A stretch of 64,000 bases of DNA from Achatina immaculata (taxonomy: Eukaryota; Mollusca; Gastropoda; Stylommatophora; Achatinidae), in the NCBI GenBank assembly GCA_009760885.1, contig CM019708.1:16002090-16066089 (forward strand), read 5' to 3'. Both the position numbers and the translations under genes were made by a program. Shown piece by piece: positions 11,206 to 23,612 of the stretch. Numbering within the stretch: the first letter of the stretch is position 1; every line of letters starts with the position of its first letter. The notes under the pieces are model-generated. The model had not been told where the DNA came from. It searched no databases and saw nothing but the letters and a program-made list of their open reading frames with translations.

Positions 11206-11639
11206 ATGGAACCGTCTTGGTTAAAACAACTTTGAAGGCGTGATATTGTGTTTCTGTGAACATTAAAATGTTGAGATACTGCTGCTACTGTTGATCCAGC
11301 AACAGCTATTTCTTGCTGATGTTCGATCAGTCTTGGCATTATGAAAAAAAGATGTTTATGTTGGAATTCCACTACTCCTTTCTTCAACTATTACGTGAAG
11401 AGGTCTCTGGGAGCAGAATTACACACTTACCCTCATTTTATCCATGGTCACTATCATCCAATCATGCGTCACTGCACATGATTTCACTGGAGCTGTGGTT
11501 ATCTCCCCATGAATAGCGTGATCAATTTCGTGCAGGAAGTGGACAACACTCAGACAAAACTTTGTGCCAAATTTGATTTCATTTCACTATGACAATGTGA
11601 TTGGTGCTCTTGACACCACTGCACACTTACTTTTTTCTG

Positions 11640-11712
11640 TGAATATATATTCATAGTTCTACTACTTTTGTATTATATATTCATAGTTTTACTATCTCTG
11701 TATTATATATTC
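11640..11712. repeat. 30-bp satellite, right part
   Basis: Two and a half further copies of the unit seen at 8246-8492 (tattcatagttctactactt and a next copy), left stranded by the Tc1-like insertion. Confidence 0.9.
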
Positions 11713-11734
11713 CATGACATTTGCATACCATAGA

Positions 11735-12342
11735 GGTGTGATATGTTAATGTCTTCACATTTCTAAGACACAGTATTGTGTGACAGGGAGGCTTTTAATG
11801 TTAGTGTCTTAACATTTCGAAGACACAGCGTTGTGTGACAGAGAGGGTTGTAGTGTTAGTGTCTTAACATTTCTAAGACACAGCGTTGTGTGACAGAGAG
11901 GCTTGTAGTGTTAGTGTCTTCACATTTCTAAGACACAGCATTGTGTGACAGAGAGGCTTGTAGTGTTAGTGTCTTCACATTTCTAAGACACAGCATTGTG
12001 TGACAGAGAGGCTTGTAGTGTTAGTGTCTTCACATTTCTAAGACACAGCGTTGTGTGACAGAGAGGCTTGTAGTGTTAGTGTCTTCACATTTCTAAGACA
12101 CAGCATTGTGTGACAGAGAGGCTTGTAGTGTTAGTGTCTTCACATTTCTAAGACACAGCATTGTGTGACAGAGAGGCTTGTAGTGTTAGTGTCTTCACAT
12201 TTCTAAGACACAGCGTTGTGTGACAGAGAGGCTTGTAGTGTTAGTGTCTTCACATTTCTAAGACACAGCGTTGTGTGACAGAGAGGCTTGTAGTGTTAGT
12301 GTCTTCACATTTCTAAGACACAGCATTGTGTGACAGGGAGAC
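11735..12342. repeat. 55-bp tandem repeat, about 11 copies, each with a small hairpin
   Basis: The unit reads gacagagaggcttgtagtg, ttagtgtcttcacatttct, aagacacagcgttgtgt. Each unit holds the inverted pair GTGTCTT and AAGACAC with a 9-base loop. A diverged lone unit occurs at about 35050-35100 in the first FREP-like gene. Confidence 0.93.
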
Positions 12343-12613
12343 TAAGACATGTTCTAGTTGTTTTTATTTTCCCAGAGAAATCTCTGTTAGCTTTTTTTTT
12401 TTTTTGAGGTATGCTTTACAGCTGTCAACTTATATGTAATGAATGTGTTTGCACTTTCATATTTTTCTGTTTCATTTTAATTATTATCCTGGACATTGCT
12501 TGTTAGTTTAGCTTCTTTCCAGTCCAATGCTGTTTTCCTGGTGAGTAAAATATAATAACATTTCAAGGATTTATTATTTTAGAAAACCTGAACTGTTTTA
12601 TTTTATATGGCAG

Positions 12614-12778
12614 TTTCAGTGTTGTGGAGTGAATGGTGTGGGTGACTGGGCGGCGTCCTCGTACTGGATGACAGAGAGGAGAATCACAAATGACACAAAC
12701 CTGGTTCCTATATCCTGCTGCATCACACCAAACAGCACTTGTGCAAGCTTCATCCATCCAGATTACATCAACCAGGAG
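12614..12778 (+). CDS. Tetraspanin, exon with CCG and P-x-SCC motifs
   Basis: Exon of 55 codons after ttatatggcag and before gtagta, phase 0. It reads FQCCGVNGVGDWAASSYW, then NDTNLVPISCC, NSTCASF and IHPDYINQE. The CCG motif and the P-x-SCC motif are the diagnostic disulfide cysteines of the tetraspanin large loop. With the Cys of NSTC and the Gly-Cys opening the next exon, the loop has six cysteines. Two sequons (NDT, NST) are visible here. The donor is gtagta, weaker than the others but usable. Confidence 0.92.
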
Positions 12779-13395
12779 GTAGTATACCAGCATGTTTATC
12801 AGCTCTCTCTCTCTCTCTCTCACCTACATTCTCATGAGGATGTTTTAAAGGTGATGGTCACATACGTGTATCTGCTTATTTTGTGTGTACAACATATTTA
12901 AGATATGAGAAAAAAAGTTTCCATTTTGGTGCCTTTTCAAAATGATGCACATCATGTGGCAGGATGAATTAACCAACTCGGAGGTTCTGCGTTGAACAGA
13001 GCTTCCTTCCATGGTGGTAATTAGCAGCCAAAGATAAGGTGGCTGAACCATGTAGCGGGACTGGGTGACATCTGCATTTACAAGCAAGTACTTTATGGCA
13101 AACTTATAGAGGAAAACAGTCCATGAAGTATGGTTTATCTAAACTGTGATGTAGTATTATTAGTGTAAGGTACCCGTGAATGGTTTATCCATCGGCCACA
13201 TGGACAGGGAAATACTGACAGAAGATCATGTCAAATGGAGAGTAACTCTTCATGTTGGTACAACATCATCTGAGAAGGAAACGAGAGCCAGATCTGAGGA
13301 CAGAAAACCACAAACACGGAGACATTGGACATATCTTAAGAAACATGTTTTGTTTGTTCTGTAGTTGGCTACACTAGTCAAACATTTATAGATTC
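12779..13395. other. Intronic sequence with a short CT microsatellite
   Basis: A (CT)n tract occurs near 12804-12821. The rest has no recognisable coding or repeat signal. Confidence 0.5.
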
Positions 13396-13757
13396 AGACA
13401 TGAGAGAAGCTTTTCAGCAAAATTTACCTGGACAAGTTCCACAGATAGTGAACATCTAACATTGTAGTCATGAGAGAAGCTTTTCAACAAAATTTACCTA
13501 GACAAGTTCCACAGATAGTGAACATCTACACAGATAGTGAACATCTAACACTCATGAGAGAAGCTTTTCAGCAAAATTTACCTAGACAAGTTCCACAGAT
13601 AGTGAACATCTAATACTCGTGAGAGAAGCTTTTCAGCAAAATTTACCTAGACAAGTTCCACAGATAGTGAACATCTAATATTGTAGTCATGAGGGAAGCT
13701 TTTCAGCAAAATTTACCTAGACAAGTTCCACAGATAGTGAACATCTAACATTTTAAT
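13396..13757. repeat. Tandem repeat of about 66 bp, 5 copies
   Basis: The unit contains gagagaagcttttcagcaa, aatttacctagacaagttcc and acagatagtgaacatctaa. Copies vary in the linker (attgtagtcat, actcat, actcgt), and one copy has a duplicated 'cacagatagtgaacatct'. Confidence 0.9.
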
Positions 13758-14059
13758 CAAGCAGTAAATTTCTTTCTTCTCTTGAGAAAAAATTGAGATC
13801 ACACAGTAATGCAGTGACCACAAATTCCATATCAAATGGAATCTTAATAGTTTAGTGATCAGTTTTGGTGCAGCTATGTTATCCAGATAGTTCATAATGC
13901 AAGTCTAATATTGCTGGGATCCCATTATCATAGGATTTCAAGAAGTTGTACAGTCAGCCCATGAATTCTATCATCTTTCTCTTTCCCCCCCACTCCCTCT
14001 ATCTTTCATCCTCTGTAGATATATATTATCAACACGTGCCCTTTCCTCCTTCTGCACCA

Positions 14060-14800
14060 GTTCCTCAGCCACCAATTTTAGTGTATCGTCCTGTTCACAG
14101 GAATTGTACATGATGCAATAGTGTTATGGGCAAAATGACTGGCTACCTCACTGCTTCTCACTGCATGTCCTGGACAATATATCCACCTCAGCCTGGTGAC
14201 ACTGGATTTTCTCAAGTCTGAACCATTTCATGATGTAGCAAACCCCTCTCTATCTAGTCTAGCATGCTTTGAGAGTCCATCAGCGCTACACCGTGTGTGA
14301 CAAGCTAGCCAGGGCAAAGCCTTGGTCACCGCCTCAGTTTCCATCTCCATGCTCGGTATCATCACGCAGGAGGCCCCCGCATTCTATGCCACCACTCTGC
14401 CTCATCTGTAGACAGCGAAGCCCCATCCACTGTTTTAGCCTCCCAGCACCGAGCCGTCCATGAAGATGACTGGGTCATATGGTTGAGTGTGAGTGTAAAC
14501 GAGCTCCTGAACTGCAAACTCAGTCCTACCTCGCATCCATTCTCTGCCAAGCACAGTGATGGTCACTCTGGCCGGTCTGTTGGTATCACCTCTCACCTCT
14601 GTCCACTCTGCTCCTTCGCTGTACCCTCCACAGCTCACACACAGCACTACTGGATGTTTCAGCCTCAGCCATGCATGAACTACCACATGCTCCCACAGAC
14701 AACGTTGGCAGCTTGTGTAGCCCAGTTCATCACCCAGCATGTTCAGATCAAGCTGCTTGTGTGTGTGTCTTATTGTAGACTGCCTCACAGTTCAGACACA
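14060..14800 (-). pseudogene. LINE remnant with a degraded RNase H domain
   Basis: On the minus strand, 14435-14788 reads LGDELGYTSCQRCLWEHVVV, then VQELVYTHTQPYDPVIFMDG and SVLGG. The V-I-F-M/T-DGSV motif is the RNase H N-terminal Asp strand found after LINE RT domains. Beyond a stop the frame continues as SGWGFAVYR-like and, near 14180-14200, an IYCPGHA-like stretch resembling the His motif. Several stops and frame changes make it a fossil. GC content is higher than in the flanking intron. It lies in the last tetraspanin intron, antisense. Confidence 0.6.
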
Positions 14801-15393
14801 TAAGTAGGCTGAGCCTTGTTGTGCTTCAGTGTGACATGGCTTGTTTGTACACATGGAAGAAAGGATTCCTTCTTACTTTGTAAACCCAGTCACGCTTTTT
14901 TGGACCCCTATTGAGTTGATTTAACCCAGTGCTCTTCTACATCTATAAATTTTAAACATTTTGTCAAATGGTAAATGTCAACATCATCTGTGTTTTGCCA
15001 GTCATGAATGTTGAAAGCTATTTGCTGTTAACATTCTCCAGTGTCTAGAGTCTTTAGTAGATGTAATCACAAATAATGCATTTCTACTCCTGTACCAAAT
15101 GGTTAATTGATCAGAATATTCCTTCTTCAGTCCCCTTTGTTTTCTCTTTGCTTTGAGCTTTTCAGTGATTGTCATATTCTGAGATTTATGTCTTCTTATG
15201 AAAATGTTAAACTAAACTGATAGGTTTTCCATAACTGATGACCATTTTCCACATTTAATATCCATTACCTGTATTTTGGCACTATCCTTTTTTCCACATA
15301 TATAATTAGCATTTGTTATATTTGATAACTGTTTTCCATATTTAATGACTATATTCTATATTTGGCATGTTTTTATTTATTGTGATGTATCAG

Positions 15394-15540
15394 GGCTGTC
15401 TGGAGGAGCTGGAGAAGTTTATCCGGCTTCATCTGATCCTCATTGGTGGTGTAGCACTTGGTCTGAGCATACTTCAGATATTTGGCATCATTTTCTCATG
15501 CTGTCTGGCATACAAAGTCAAGGAGGAAATAGATTTGTAA
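15394..15540 (+). CDS. Tetraspanin, last coding exon with TM4 and stop
   Basis: It enters after gtgatgtatcag and runs 48 codons to TAA at 15538-15540. It reads GCLEELEKFIRLHLILIGGV, ALGLSILQIFGIIFSCCLAY and KVKEEIDL. The Gly-Cys is the last conserved cysteine of the large loop. The hydrophobic run is TM4, and the Cys-Cys at its cytosolic end is a likely palmitoylation site. The short tail ends KVKEEIDL with no tyrosine-based sorting motif. No clear polyadenylation signal was found nearby. Confidence 0.92.
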   Translation, partial: GCLEELEKFIRLHLILIGGVALGLSILQIFGIIFSCCLAYKVKEEIDL

Positions 15541-15946
15541 TTTATTTACTTGGAATCTCACAGTTTATAGGCTCTGTTTTGACTGTATTTGTGTCTGGGC
15601 ACACATCACCGAAATGTATGTTACTATCATGTTTAGATTTCAGAGTGTTTCACACAAAGTTGAAGTCATATTTATATGGAAATGAATTTGTTTTTTTTAG
15701 GCTTATCATTTTTTTAAAAAATCGATGCATATTCTGCTTTGTTTCCCCTGTGATTAGTAAAAGTTGTTGAACTTGTTTACAAGAAATTGAAATAAGAAGG
15801 GCGTTCATATTAGCACAAGTGATGTATCTATGTTTTCTAACATAGCTTAGGGTACTAATAACTGTCCTGCAGCACAGTTTCAGTAGTCACTTTCGGATAA
15901 AGAGAACTTATATTTTGAAGCAGTCAGCTACTAGACTGTTGTCACA

Positions 15947-16666
15947 ATGACTGCAGCTTCTAGAGATCAGATAGTCACTCTGAAAGTCACAACAGATTCC
16001 AGAGATGAGGTACCCACTCTGAAAGTCACAACAGATTCCAGAGATGAGGTACCCACTCTGAAAGTCACAACAGATTCCAGAGATGAGGTACCCACTCTGA
16101 AAGTCACAACAGATTCCAGAGATGAGGTACACACTCTGAAAGTTACAACAGATTCCAGAGATGAACTACCCACTCTGAAAGTCATAACAGATTCCAGAGA
16201 TGAAGTACCCACTCTGAAAGTCACAACAGCTTCTAGAGATGAAGTACCCACTCTGAAAGTCACAACAGCTTCTAGAGATCATGTACCCACTCTGAAAGTC
16301 ACAGCAGCTTCTAGAGATCATGTACCCACTCTGAAAGTCACTACAGCTTCTAGAAATCATGTACCCACTCTGAAAGTCACAACAGATTCCAGAGATGAAG
16401 TACTCACTCTGAAAGTCACAACAGCTTCTAGAGATCATGTACCCACTCTGAAAGTCACAACAGCTTCTAGGGATCATGTACCCACTCTGAAAGTCACAGC
16501 AGCTTCTAGAGATGAGGTACCCACTCTGAAAGTCATAACAGATTCCAGAGATCATGTACCCACTCTAAAAGTCACTACAGATGAGGCACCCACTCTCAGC
16601 CTTGTGTTATCTAGAGATGAAGAACCCACTCTCAGCTTTGCTACTTGGTGCACACGTTTTAGGTAG
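15947..16666 (+). repeat. 39-bp tandem repeat, about 17 copies, with a 239-codon open frame
   Basis: The unit gaaagtcacaacagattcc, agagatgaggtacccactct is 39 bases, a multiple of three, so one frame reads TTDSRDEVPTLKV and TTASRDHVPTLKV thirteen residues at a time from an ATG at 15947. Minus-strand frames are also open, which argues that the openness comes from the repeat rather than selection. It starts 400 bases after the tetraspanin stop and could be part of its 3' UTR. No signal peptide or domain is seen. A protein role is possible but not supported. Confidence 0.85.
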
Positions 16667-16739
16667 AAATTTGGCTGAGTTGATTGGACCATTCTGGGAG
16701 TCTGCTTGGCAGATAATCTTGTTCTCTTGAGGAGCTGGT

Positions 16740-16875
16740 GTTATGTTGCACATAGCATTGCCTCATGTTGTGTTACACATAGCATTGCCTCATGTTGTGT
16801 TACACTCAACATTGTCTCATATTGTGTAACACTCAACATTGTCTCATGTTGTGTAACACTCAACATTGCCTCAGT
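16740..16875. repeat. 27-bp tandem repeat, about 5 copies, ending in a G-rich run
   Basis: Copies of ttgtgttacacatagcattg plus cctcatg, then a variant with actcaacattgtctcat. A G-run (16878-16900) follows directly. Confidence 0.85.
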
Positions 16876-16929
16876 TATGGCGGGGGGGAGGAGGGGGGGG
16901 GAATTTCTGTAAAGGCACTTAAGGGATAT

Positions 16930-17115
16930 GGTATTAGTTTGTGAATTTTCCTTGACCTGTCAACACATGATAATGAGGTCAGCAACACATCTGGTTGCAG
17001 TTCCTTCCCTTGCTGAGAGCAGAGCAGCTGGGTTATTGGAGTGCCTCTGGCAAGGTTTAAACCACGATCTCAACTTCGGAGACAGATGTACAAACCACTG
17101 AGCCACTCACATGTA
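16930..17115 (-). repeat. tRNA-derived SINE
   Basis: On the minus strand it begins tggctcagtggtttgtacat, an A-box-like tRNA head. A B-box-like 'gtggtttaaacc' follows about 40 bases later, then a body that ends ttgacaggtcaaggaaa. It shares the body with 1194-1345. Confidence 0.65.
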
Positions 17116-20100
17116 TCTCTGTTATAACATGACAGAATATGTAAAGAGAAGTGATCCTTAAAGTGCATCTGGTCCTTCTCAGTACCTTGATATTGTTGTC
17201 TTTGTGCCATGAAAATGACCAAAAAAAAAAATTGCCTTCCTTTGTGTCTATGTTTCAGTTTTAAATTTTGTTTCTTGATACAAACCATGTCTTGTTTCTC
17301 CAGTCTCCTGTGTGTATCCTGGCATGAGTTCAGTTTTCTAGTTATCATTGTGTTTCAGTTCTTTTATTATCCTGTCACCTGTTGTAGTTGCGTCCTACTA
17401 GTTGACAGCCTGATTTAAGGGACATGAACTGCCAAAGAGTACTTTTCTTCACCCACTATAGGTATGCATATAACCTCATGCTCAAATGCCTGATATCCCG
17501 TTATCCCATCTTACACTGAGTTTCATGTTGGCAGTGTAATCCAGTGAGCCTTGTATGGCAGGCAGTTATTCAATGTTTTTAAAAGACATGTTCCTAAACA
17601 CAAATTTGTTATTTTTACAACTGGGTAGATTGAAGAGCACCAATAGCTGACCTCCGGCCTACACTCTGTCAGGTAAAGACAGCTGAGTATCAGCTGTAAG
17701 ATAACATTGTAGCACTTGATAGTTCTCCCACTGTTCTTACACTGCTTCCACAAGAAGATGTTTAGAGTTACATGTTTGCTGTTACTGAGTTCATGTAGGT
17801 AAGTTTTATGAGCTTTGTAAACCAAATGAAAAAATGCAAGTTTTCTTGTAGATATCGTTCATTGACTGTGTGTAACTATGTGTATGAGAAATACAGGTCT
17901 GTATAATGTTAGTCACTATACTTTCTTGTTATGCTTTATAGAGTCAGAACTAAGTACAGTAATTGATAAATGCCTTTTATGACAAAAAACATTACTGCTA
18001 TAAAGTTGTATATCTAGCACATGTGAAGGTTATAGCACATTGTTGCTGTTTGTCATACTCATTTTCAAAAGGAGCCAGTGTCATATCTGTGGATAGTTTT
18101 TTTTGTTTTGTTTAATTAAATGTGGTGTTCATTTTACACTTTTGTGCAGAAACGTGTATAGCATGTTCCCTTATAGCCTAGAATTATGATTATGAACGTA
18201 TTTTAGTTTTAAAGGTTAACAGTAAATGAGAAGAGAAAAGTTAGATCCGAAATTTGGGAACAAGGTAAAAAACCAATTCCCACAACACTAGTGAAAGACC
18301 ATTATGACTGGACGTTGACAAGTGTAAACAGAAGAAACAGACGAATAGAAAGGACAGACACAATGATGCAGAGGAAGAGATAGGCTAGAGAAAGACAGTC
18401 ATAAGTACAATAGTTTGCCTTACCATCCCACAAGTGAAGTAACAGATGACGACAAACAGTTGGTACATGGAATGCTAAGAATGAGAAGACAGACAGTTAA
18501 TCGTCCGACTGACTCCAAGCAGTCTAGAAGAACTTGCCTGAGGTGTGATAACTGAGCAGGGACGCTAGAAGGATTTAAGAAAAGCCAAAAGTCTTGTTGA
18601 CAACTTATAGTCTGCAAAATGGACATAATGAATAAAGAACCAGACTAGTAATCAGTCAGTTGGTACAGGTAGAAAGTGCCAACAGCAAGGGGTGGACATT
18701 TGACACCAATAAACTGGCAGGTTATGACTTGGGAACCAGTCAGTGCGCACATCGAAACTAGTGGACCAATTAGAGGCAGAGCAGAAATACCAGTTGGTCA
18801 GTTCACCAAACCGGACTCCAAAATAAAACGAGGGACCGAGAGAAACATGGAGAGATATGCACACAGAGGTACACACGGGATGGGCAGAACTAAAGATGCT
18901 TGGAAGATAACAAGATACTCAGAGACGAAGATACTCAGACACTAAGATACTCGGACACTAAGATACTCGGACACTCAGACTCAGATAGGTAGATTGAGGC
19001 CAGGAGAGATGTGCAGATGGGAACAGACAAATAGCTACAAATAGCAGGAGATTTAGAAAAATAGATTTAGTTGAAGTGCACTTTACGAAATAGAGGAATC
19101 TAGAATCAGATAGTCATGTTGATGTGATGAAACTATGAGCTAGATTGATTTGCAGATACCTAGGAGAGCTAGTTAACAGATATTGAGATTGTGTGTAGTG
19201 AACAGGAAGAACACTGCCTAGATTTAGCCAAAGGTTCATGAGAGAGACAGACAGACAGATTATAATTATATACGAATGCTCGTTTAGTCCAGTTGATATG
19301 CACTTTAAGAATGAGTTCTCTGTTATTTATGCCTATTCTTTTGAACTGTTGGAAGTTCTACACCCATTTTTACTAGAGTTAACTGATGTAAATAAACTGT
19401 AATTCTCCTCACGGATGCATGGAGTCAAACAGTACTTATGCAAGAAGTTTCTGTGTGACAATATTTAAAATCCAACACATACAACTTAAAAATATTAAAT
19501 ATGTATCATCGCACATCCTATAAGATTCTGATGTTTTGTATATGGATGAAAGATCTTTAGAGATCTTTGAAGCAAAAAATGTAAATGTTGTGTTAATTGT
19601 TAGTGAATGACAGAGCTAGAGGAAAGCTAAACAAGATTTGCTTTGCTGTCATATACAGGCCAAAAGAAGTACCACAAAGCTCAGCTCCTTTCATGTATGT
19701 TAACTGTTTCTGGTGTCTTGCACATGTTTTTTAGAGAAGACTTGAAATGTCATGCTTGTCTTCCACATGTGTTTCTCCTGGTTTAGTAAAACCACTTTGT
19801 TTGCCTGCCTTGAATTCACATGTAAAACAGTGTGAGTTTCATAAATGTTTAATCAGTGACAGCAGAAAGAAGGCCCACTGTTTATCTGTGTGTGACAGCT
19901 AAAAGAGGGTCCACTATCTGAGTTACAGAAGAAAATCCACAGCTTGCTTGCATGTAGTGACCTACTGTTTGTCTGCTAAATTTGTCAGAACAAAACATCA
20001 CATATACAGTTAAATAGACCATTTAAATTAATAGAAACAAAAATTCCGGCAGTAGCTGGCACTTGAAAGAAATATGATATGACCCAAAAATCTTTACTGC

Positions 20101-21463
20101 ATGTGGTGGATTTGAAATGTCCTCTTTGTGTTGATCCATAATTTGATGAACTTAAGCAGTAACAAGACACAATGAAAGCTGATTTTATGCTTATCTCACT
20201 GAGTTGAGTAAGTTTTTTTGTTGTATTAGCAGGAAACTGCCTGTCTTACAGCTGTCACTGACTCAGAGCAAGTTAGTCCTCTTTATGTGAGCAGGACCAT
20301 TGTCTGTTTTTTTGGGGGGTTTTTTCAGTATGTGGACAAAATGACAGATCCCATCTCTCATAATTATAATAGAGAAGTGGATCGCAACATGAGAAAAAAA
20401 TCTTTCTTACAGGAGTCTGTCAACAGTGTGTAATCTATTTTTATAATGTTTCAGCTGAGAATTACTTTTATCTTTTGAAGTTCAAATCTGAGGCTGAAAT
20501 ATTTCATAACACATCATCCAAACAAAATTGTTCTTTCTGTTTTTCTTATTGCAATTTTTTTAAATGTCGACGTGGATGTTTTCATAAGAAAAAAATGTTC
20601 TCTTGACATCTTCTTTAGACTGACCAGAGCAGCATTTAAACTGACCATAACTTTTTTTTCAATGCTTTTTTTTCTGTATGGAGCATTTCTGTAGTCAGTG
20701 CTAGAATTCTAGTTTCATTTCTATCTTTGTTACAAAGGTGGTTTCTCTGTTTCTTCAGCTACATGGGATCTGTGTGTTAGGATGTGTCATCTTCTGTGGA
20801 GCTGATATTATGCTTAGCTTTTGTACGTAAGAGCCTAGCAGCCTGCTCTGACAAATATTGTGAAAGACTTGTGTATATATTGCTTGTGATGTCCTTGCTG
20901 GTTGTTGTGCCTGCTGTACAAAGATTCAGGTAGAATGTAGTATAAGTATTATATTCATCACATGATATCATTTTTTATCACTATTTGTTATACCATCATC
21001 ATCATGAGATTCATAATTTGTTTTCCTGTCTCTGCTGTACAGTTGTTGTTTTTTTTTCCTCCCATCATTATTGCATGATATCACTACACATCCTTACAAA
21101 AGGGACTAACCATTTGATGAATATTTCATGAGGTGACCTAAAAATATTTATTGAATGTAACTTGACATATTATGCTTCACTTTTTGTCATAGAAACAGCG
21201 GACGTGGTTGTGTTTTTGTACCACGGCTTGGTATGTAAGGCTTTTTATGAAAAGTATTTTTTTTTTAACTTACAAAAAAGGTTCTCTATTTTTTTCTTTT
21301 TTTTTTTTTTTTTTTTTGTCATAAAAATTAAAACATATTGTTTGTGAAAGATTCTCAGATACTGTAGCCAAGAATCTAGCATTTAGGATGCTGATGCTGG
21401 AGTCAGTCCATGCATAGCCAGGTGGCTTTTACTTTTTGACATGACTTAGAGTTAACTTGGAGG
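17116..21463. other. Long unique AT-rich stretch, no gene recognised
   Basis: I saw no conserved ORF or element. Small features are a microduplication of 'agatactcggacacta' near 18915-18975, A/T homopolymers near 20320 and 20650, and a poly-T tract of about 20 at 21297-21317. It could hold tetraspanin 3' UTR sequence (an aataaa at about 19390 follows 'gatgta'), but no evidence links them. Confidence 0.4.
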
Positions 21464-21722
21464 AACTCATTCATTCATTTGCATGTCCCTTGTGGAATTT
21501 TGCCTCCCTAACAGCACTCCTGTAGCTCTCTCGGTTGTGAGCAAGATGGCCAGCTGCTGATGCATCCATTTGCAGATCATCAACTATGTCTTGCAGCCAT
21601 CTTCGCCTTGGTCTTCCTCTCTTTCTTTTTCCCATTATGTACCCTTCCAAGATGGTCTTCTCTAGATTATCATGACGTTTAATGTGTTCAAAATATTTAA
21701 GTTTTCTCTGTTTAATCCTCTT
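21464..21722 (-). mobile_element. LINE fragment, family B, 3' end
   Basis: On the minus strand the DNA matches the ends at 39927-40345 and 51186-51990: KRIKQRKLKYFEHIKRHDN-like, EKTILEGYIMGKRKR, then RWLQDIVDDLQMDA-like, AHNRESYRSAVR-like and KFHKGHANE-like, followed by an attcattca tail. It is short and 5'-truncated. Confidence 0.75.
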
Positions 21723-23029
21723 TTGGAGGAACTACTTGTTTCTGATTTATTATTCTCAGGCCATGTTTTCATGGGGTGTAGTACTGTGAGAAGGTATGAT
21801 ATATTTGTGTATATGGCAAGGGTAGGTAGACACAGTGAAGATAACAAGGAAGAAATGAGTAGAATGGAAGAGATGTATAAACTGTCATATTGTAGACTCA
21901 CCCATGGATGCACACACACTGTCTCACTCACATATCACACACAAACTCACAGAGAGAATGTGCGTGTTGGTCATGACTAGTGAAATGAACAAACAGATTT
22001 TATTTACAAGGAGTGCAGAACTGGGCACACAGGCAGCCGTAACATTCTGTCTTTCAGAGCTGAAGTGAACCAAGAGGTGAAAACTGGTCACCCGTGACAG
22101 TTAGATGTTTTTTGTTATTTTTTAAATTATTTTTTTTAATTACACATGTTTGAGGGAAATGAAAGCAAATTATGTAAAAAGAAGAAAGTCATTGCCAACA
22201 TTTATCTGTAGCTTTGAAATAAGCAAGAATTAGATTTTATTGGTTTTTCAGTTTTTAACAATTATATTGCTCTAGAAATGGAGTTTTATGTACAATTGTG
22301 TATTATGTAATAATATACTTACATGTCAGATAATAGAATATGTAATGACTATACTTTTGTGTTACATGTTAAATATTTAATGATAGTAATTATACATCAT
22401 ATGACAAAGTATGTAAAAATTACATTTATATAACTGGATGATGTAGTGATAAAATATGTAAAGGTTACACTTAACATGACTTGGGTGATGTAGAAAGAAT
22501 GAAAACAGTCATAAGTCCAGATTCACATATGTATGGGAGATAGAAGGGACAAGACAAAGATGGAAGGACTACTTTGAAGAAAGGCGGGGGGAACTTCTAG
22601 CACAAAACTGAAGAGAGAAAGAACTGTTTTGTAGCAGTCAGCCTTGAAGGCTTGGAGTACAGAGAACAGATAGAGCATGTCATTCAATGAAGATGATAAA
22701 GTTAAGTCATGGCTATATTTATTTTCTAACACATACACATGTTCTAAAATGTGAACATCCTCACATTATGTTTAAAGTAACATAGTTGTTTCTTCCATGA
22801 ACTTGTACATATATTTGTGAAAAGTAGATTTCTCAGTTCTTGAAGAAGTCATGTTTCCAGTTTTCCCAAATATTTTACTTCCTCGTCTCTGTTGGCCATT
22901 TATTATGATACATAGTTGAAAGCGCATCTCCTGGTACAAAATTAGGATGACTAAGTTATTTATAACTGTCCCAGACATTTCTGTAGATCAGGTATGTAGG
23001 AAAATATTTAAAGTTGCAGCATCACAGAC
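21723..23029. other. Unique sequence, nothing recognised
   Basis: AT-rich sequence with no coding or repeat signal. Confidence 0.4.
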
Positions 23030-23312
23030 CGTTAGCAACATCTGAATCTCTGTCAAGTATGTATTTAAGCTGATCTTTCACATATCTTTATCATAGACTG
23101 TTAGCAACATCTGAATCTCTGTCAAATATGTATTTAAGCTGATCTTACACATATCTTTATCACAGATTGTTAGCAACATCTGAATCTCTGTCAAATATGT
23201 ATTTAAGCTGATCTTTCACATATCTTTATCACAGATTGTTAGCAACATCTGAATCTCTGTCAAATATGTATTTAAGCTGATCTTACACATATCTTTATCA
23301 CAGACTGTTAGC
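23030..23312. repeat. 69-bp tandem repeat, 4 copies
   Basis: The unit contains gactgttagcaacatctgaa, tctctgtcaaatatgtattt and aagctgatctttcacatatc. Copies alternate tttcac and tacac. Confidence 0.9.
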
Positions 23313-23395
23313 AGCAGCATAGCCTAGCAATTATCTTTATGTTTTCACTCAAGTTTTCAGATGTTCATGGTGATCTTCTGGCTTAATAAATTTTT

Positions 23396-23612
23396 GTACT
23401 GAGCATCTTCAGTTATCATTAATATATGTCTGTACTGAGCATCTTTGGTTATTATTAATATATGTCTGTACTGAGCATCTTTGGTTATCATTAGTATATG
23501 TCTGTACTGAGCATCTTTGGTTATCATTAGTATATGTCTGTACTGAGCATCTTTGGTTATCATTAGTATATGTCTGTACTGAGCATCTTTGGCTATCATC
23601 ATCATGATGTAG
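23396..23612. repeat. 36-bp tandem repeat, 6 copies
   Basis: The unit is gagcatctttggttatcatt plus agtatatgtctgtact. The length is a multiple of three, so the minus strand stays open (ITKDAQYRHILM repeated), without other signs of coding. Confidence 0.9.

Larger units (their letters stand above)
8493..11640 (-). mobile_element. Tc1-like element remnant carrying a LINE inside it
   Basis: The two ends are inverted relatives. The left has TCACAGAAAAAAA and later AAATAAAATTTGGTACACA. The right end, read inverted, has TTCACAGAAAAAAG and later AAATCAAATTTGGCACAAAG. Both ends abut 30-bp satellite at TA dinucleotides. On the minus strand near 11200-11345 lies a Tc1-type N-terminal HTH: MPRLIEHQQEIAVAGSTVAA then HFNVHRNTISRL. 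No DDE catalytic domain is visible, so it was either a deletion derivative or lost it when the LINE inserted. Boundaries are good to a few bases at the outer ends. Confidence 0.7.

Noticed and set aside
14483..14803. Plus-strand 106-codon ORF
   Set aside because: It is a shadow of the minus-strand LINE RNase H remnant, which has a recognisable DGSV motif.
18676..18945. Plus-strand 89-codon ORF in the unique region
   Set aside because: No domain, no splice context and no homology that I recognise. Likely chance.
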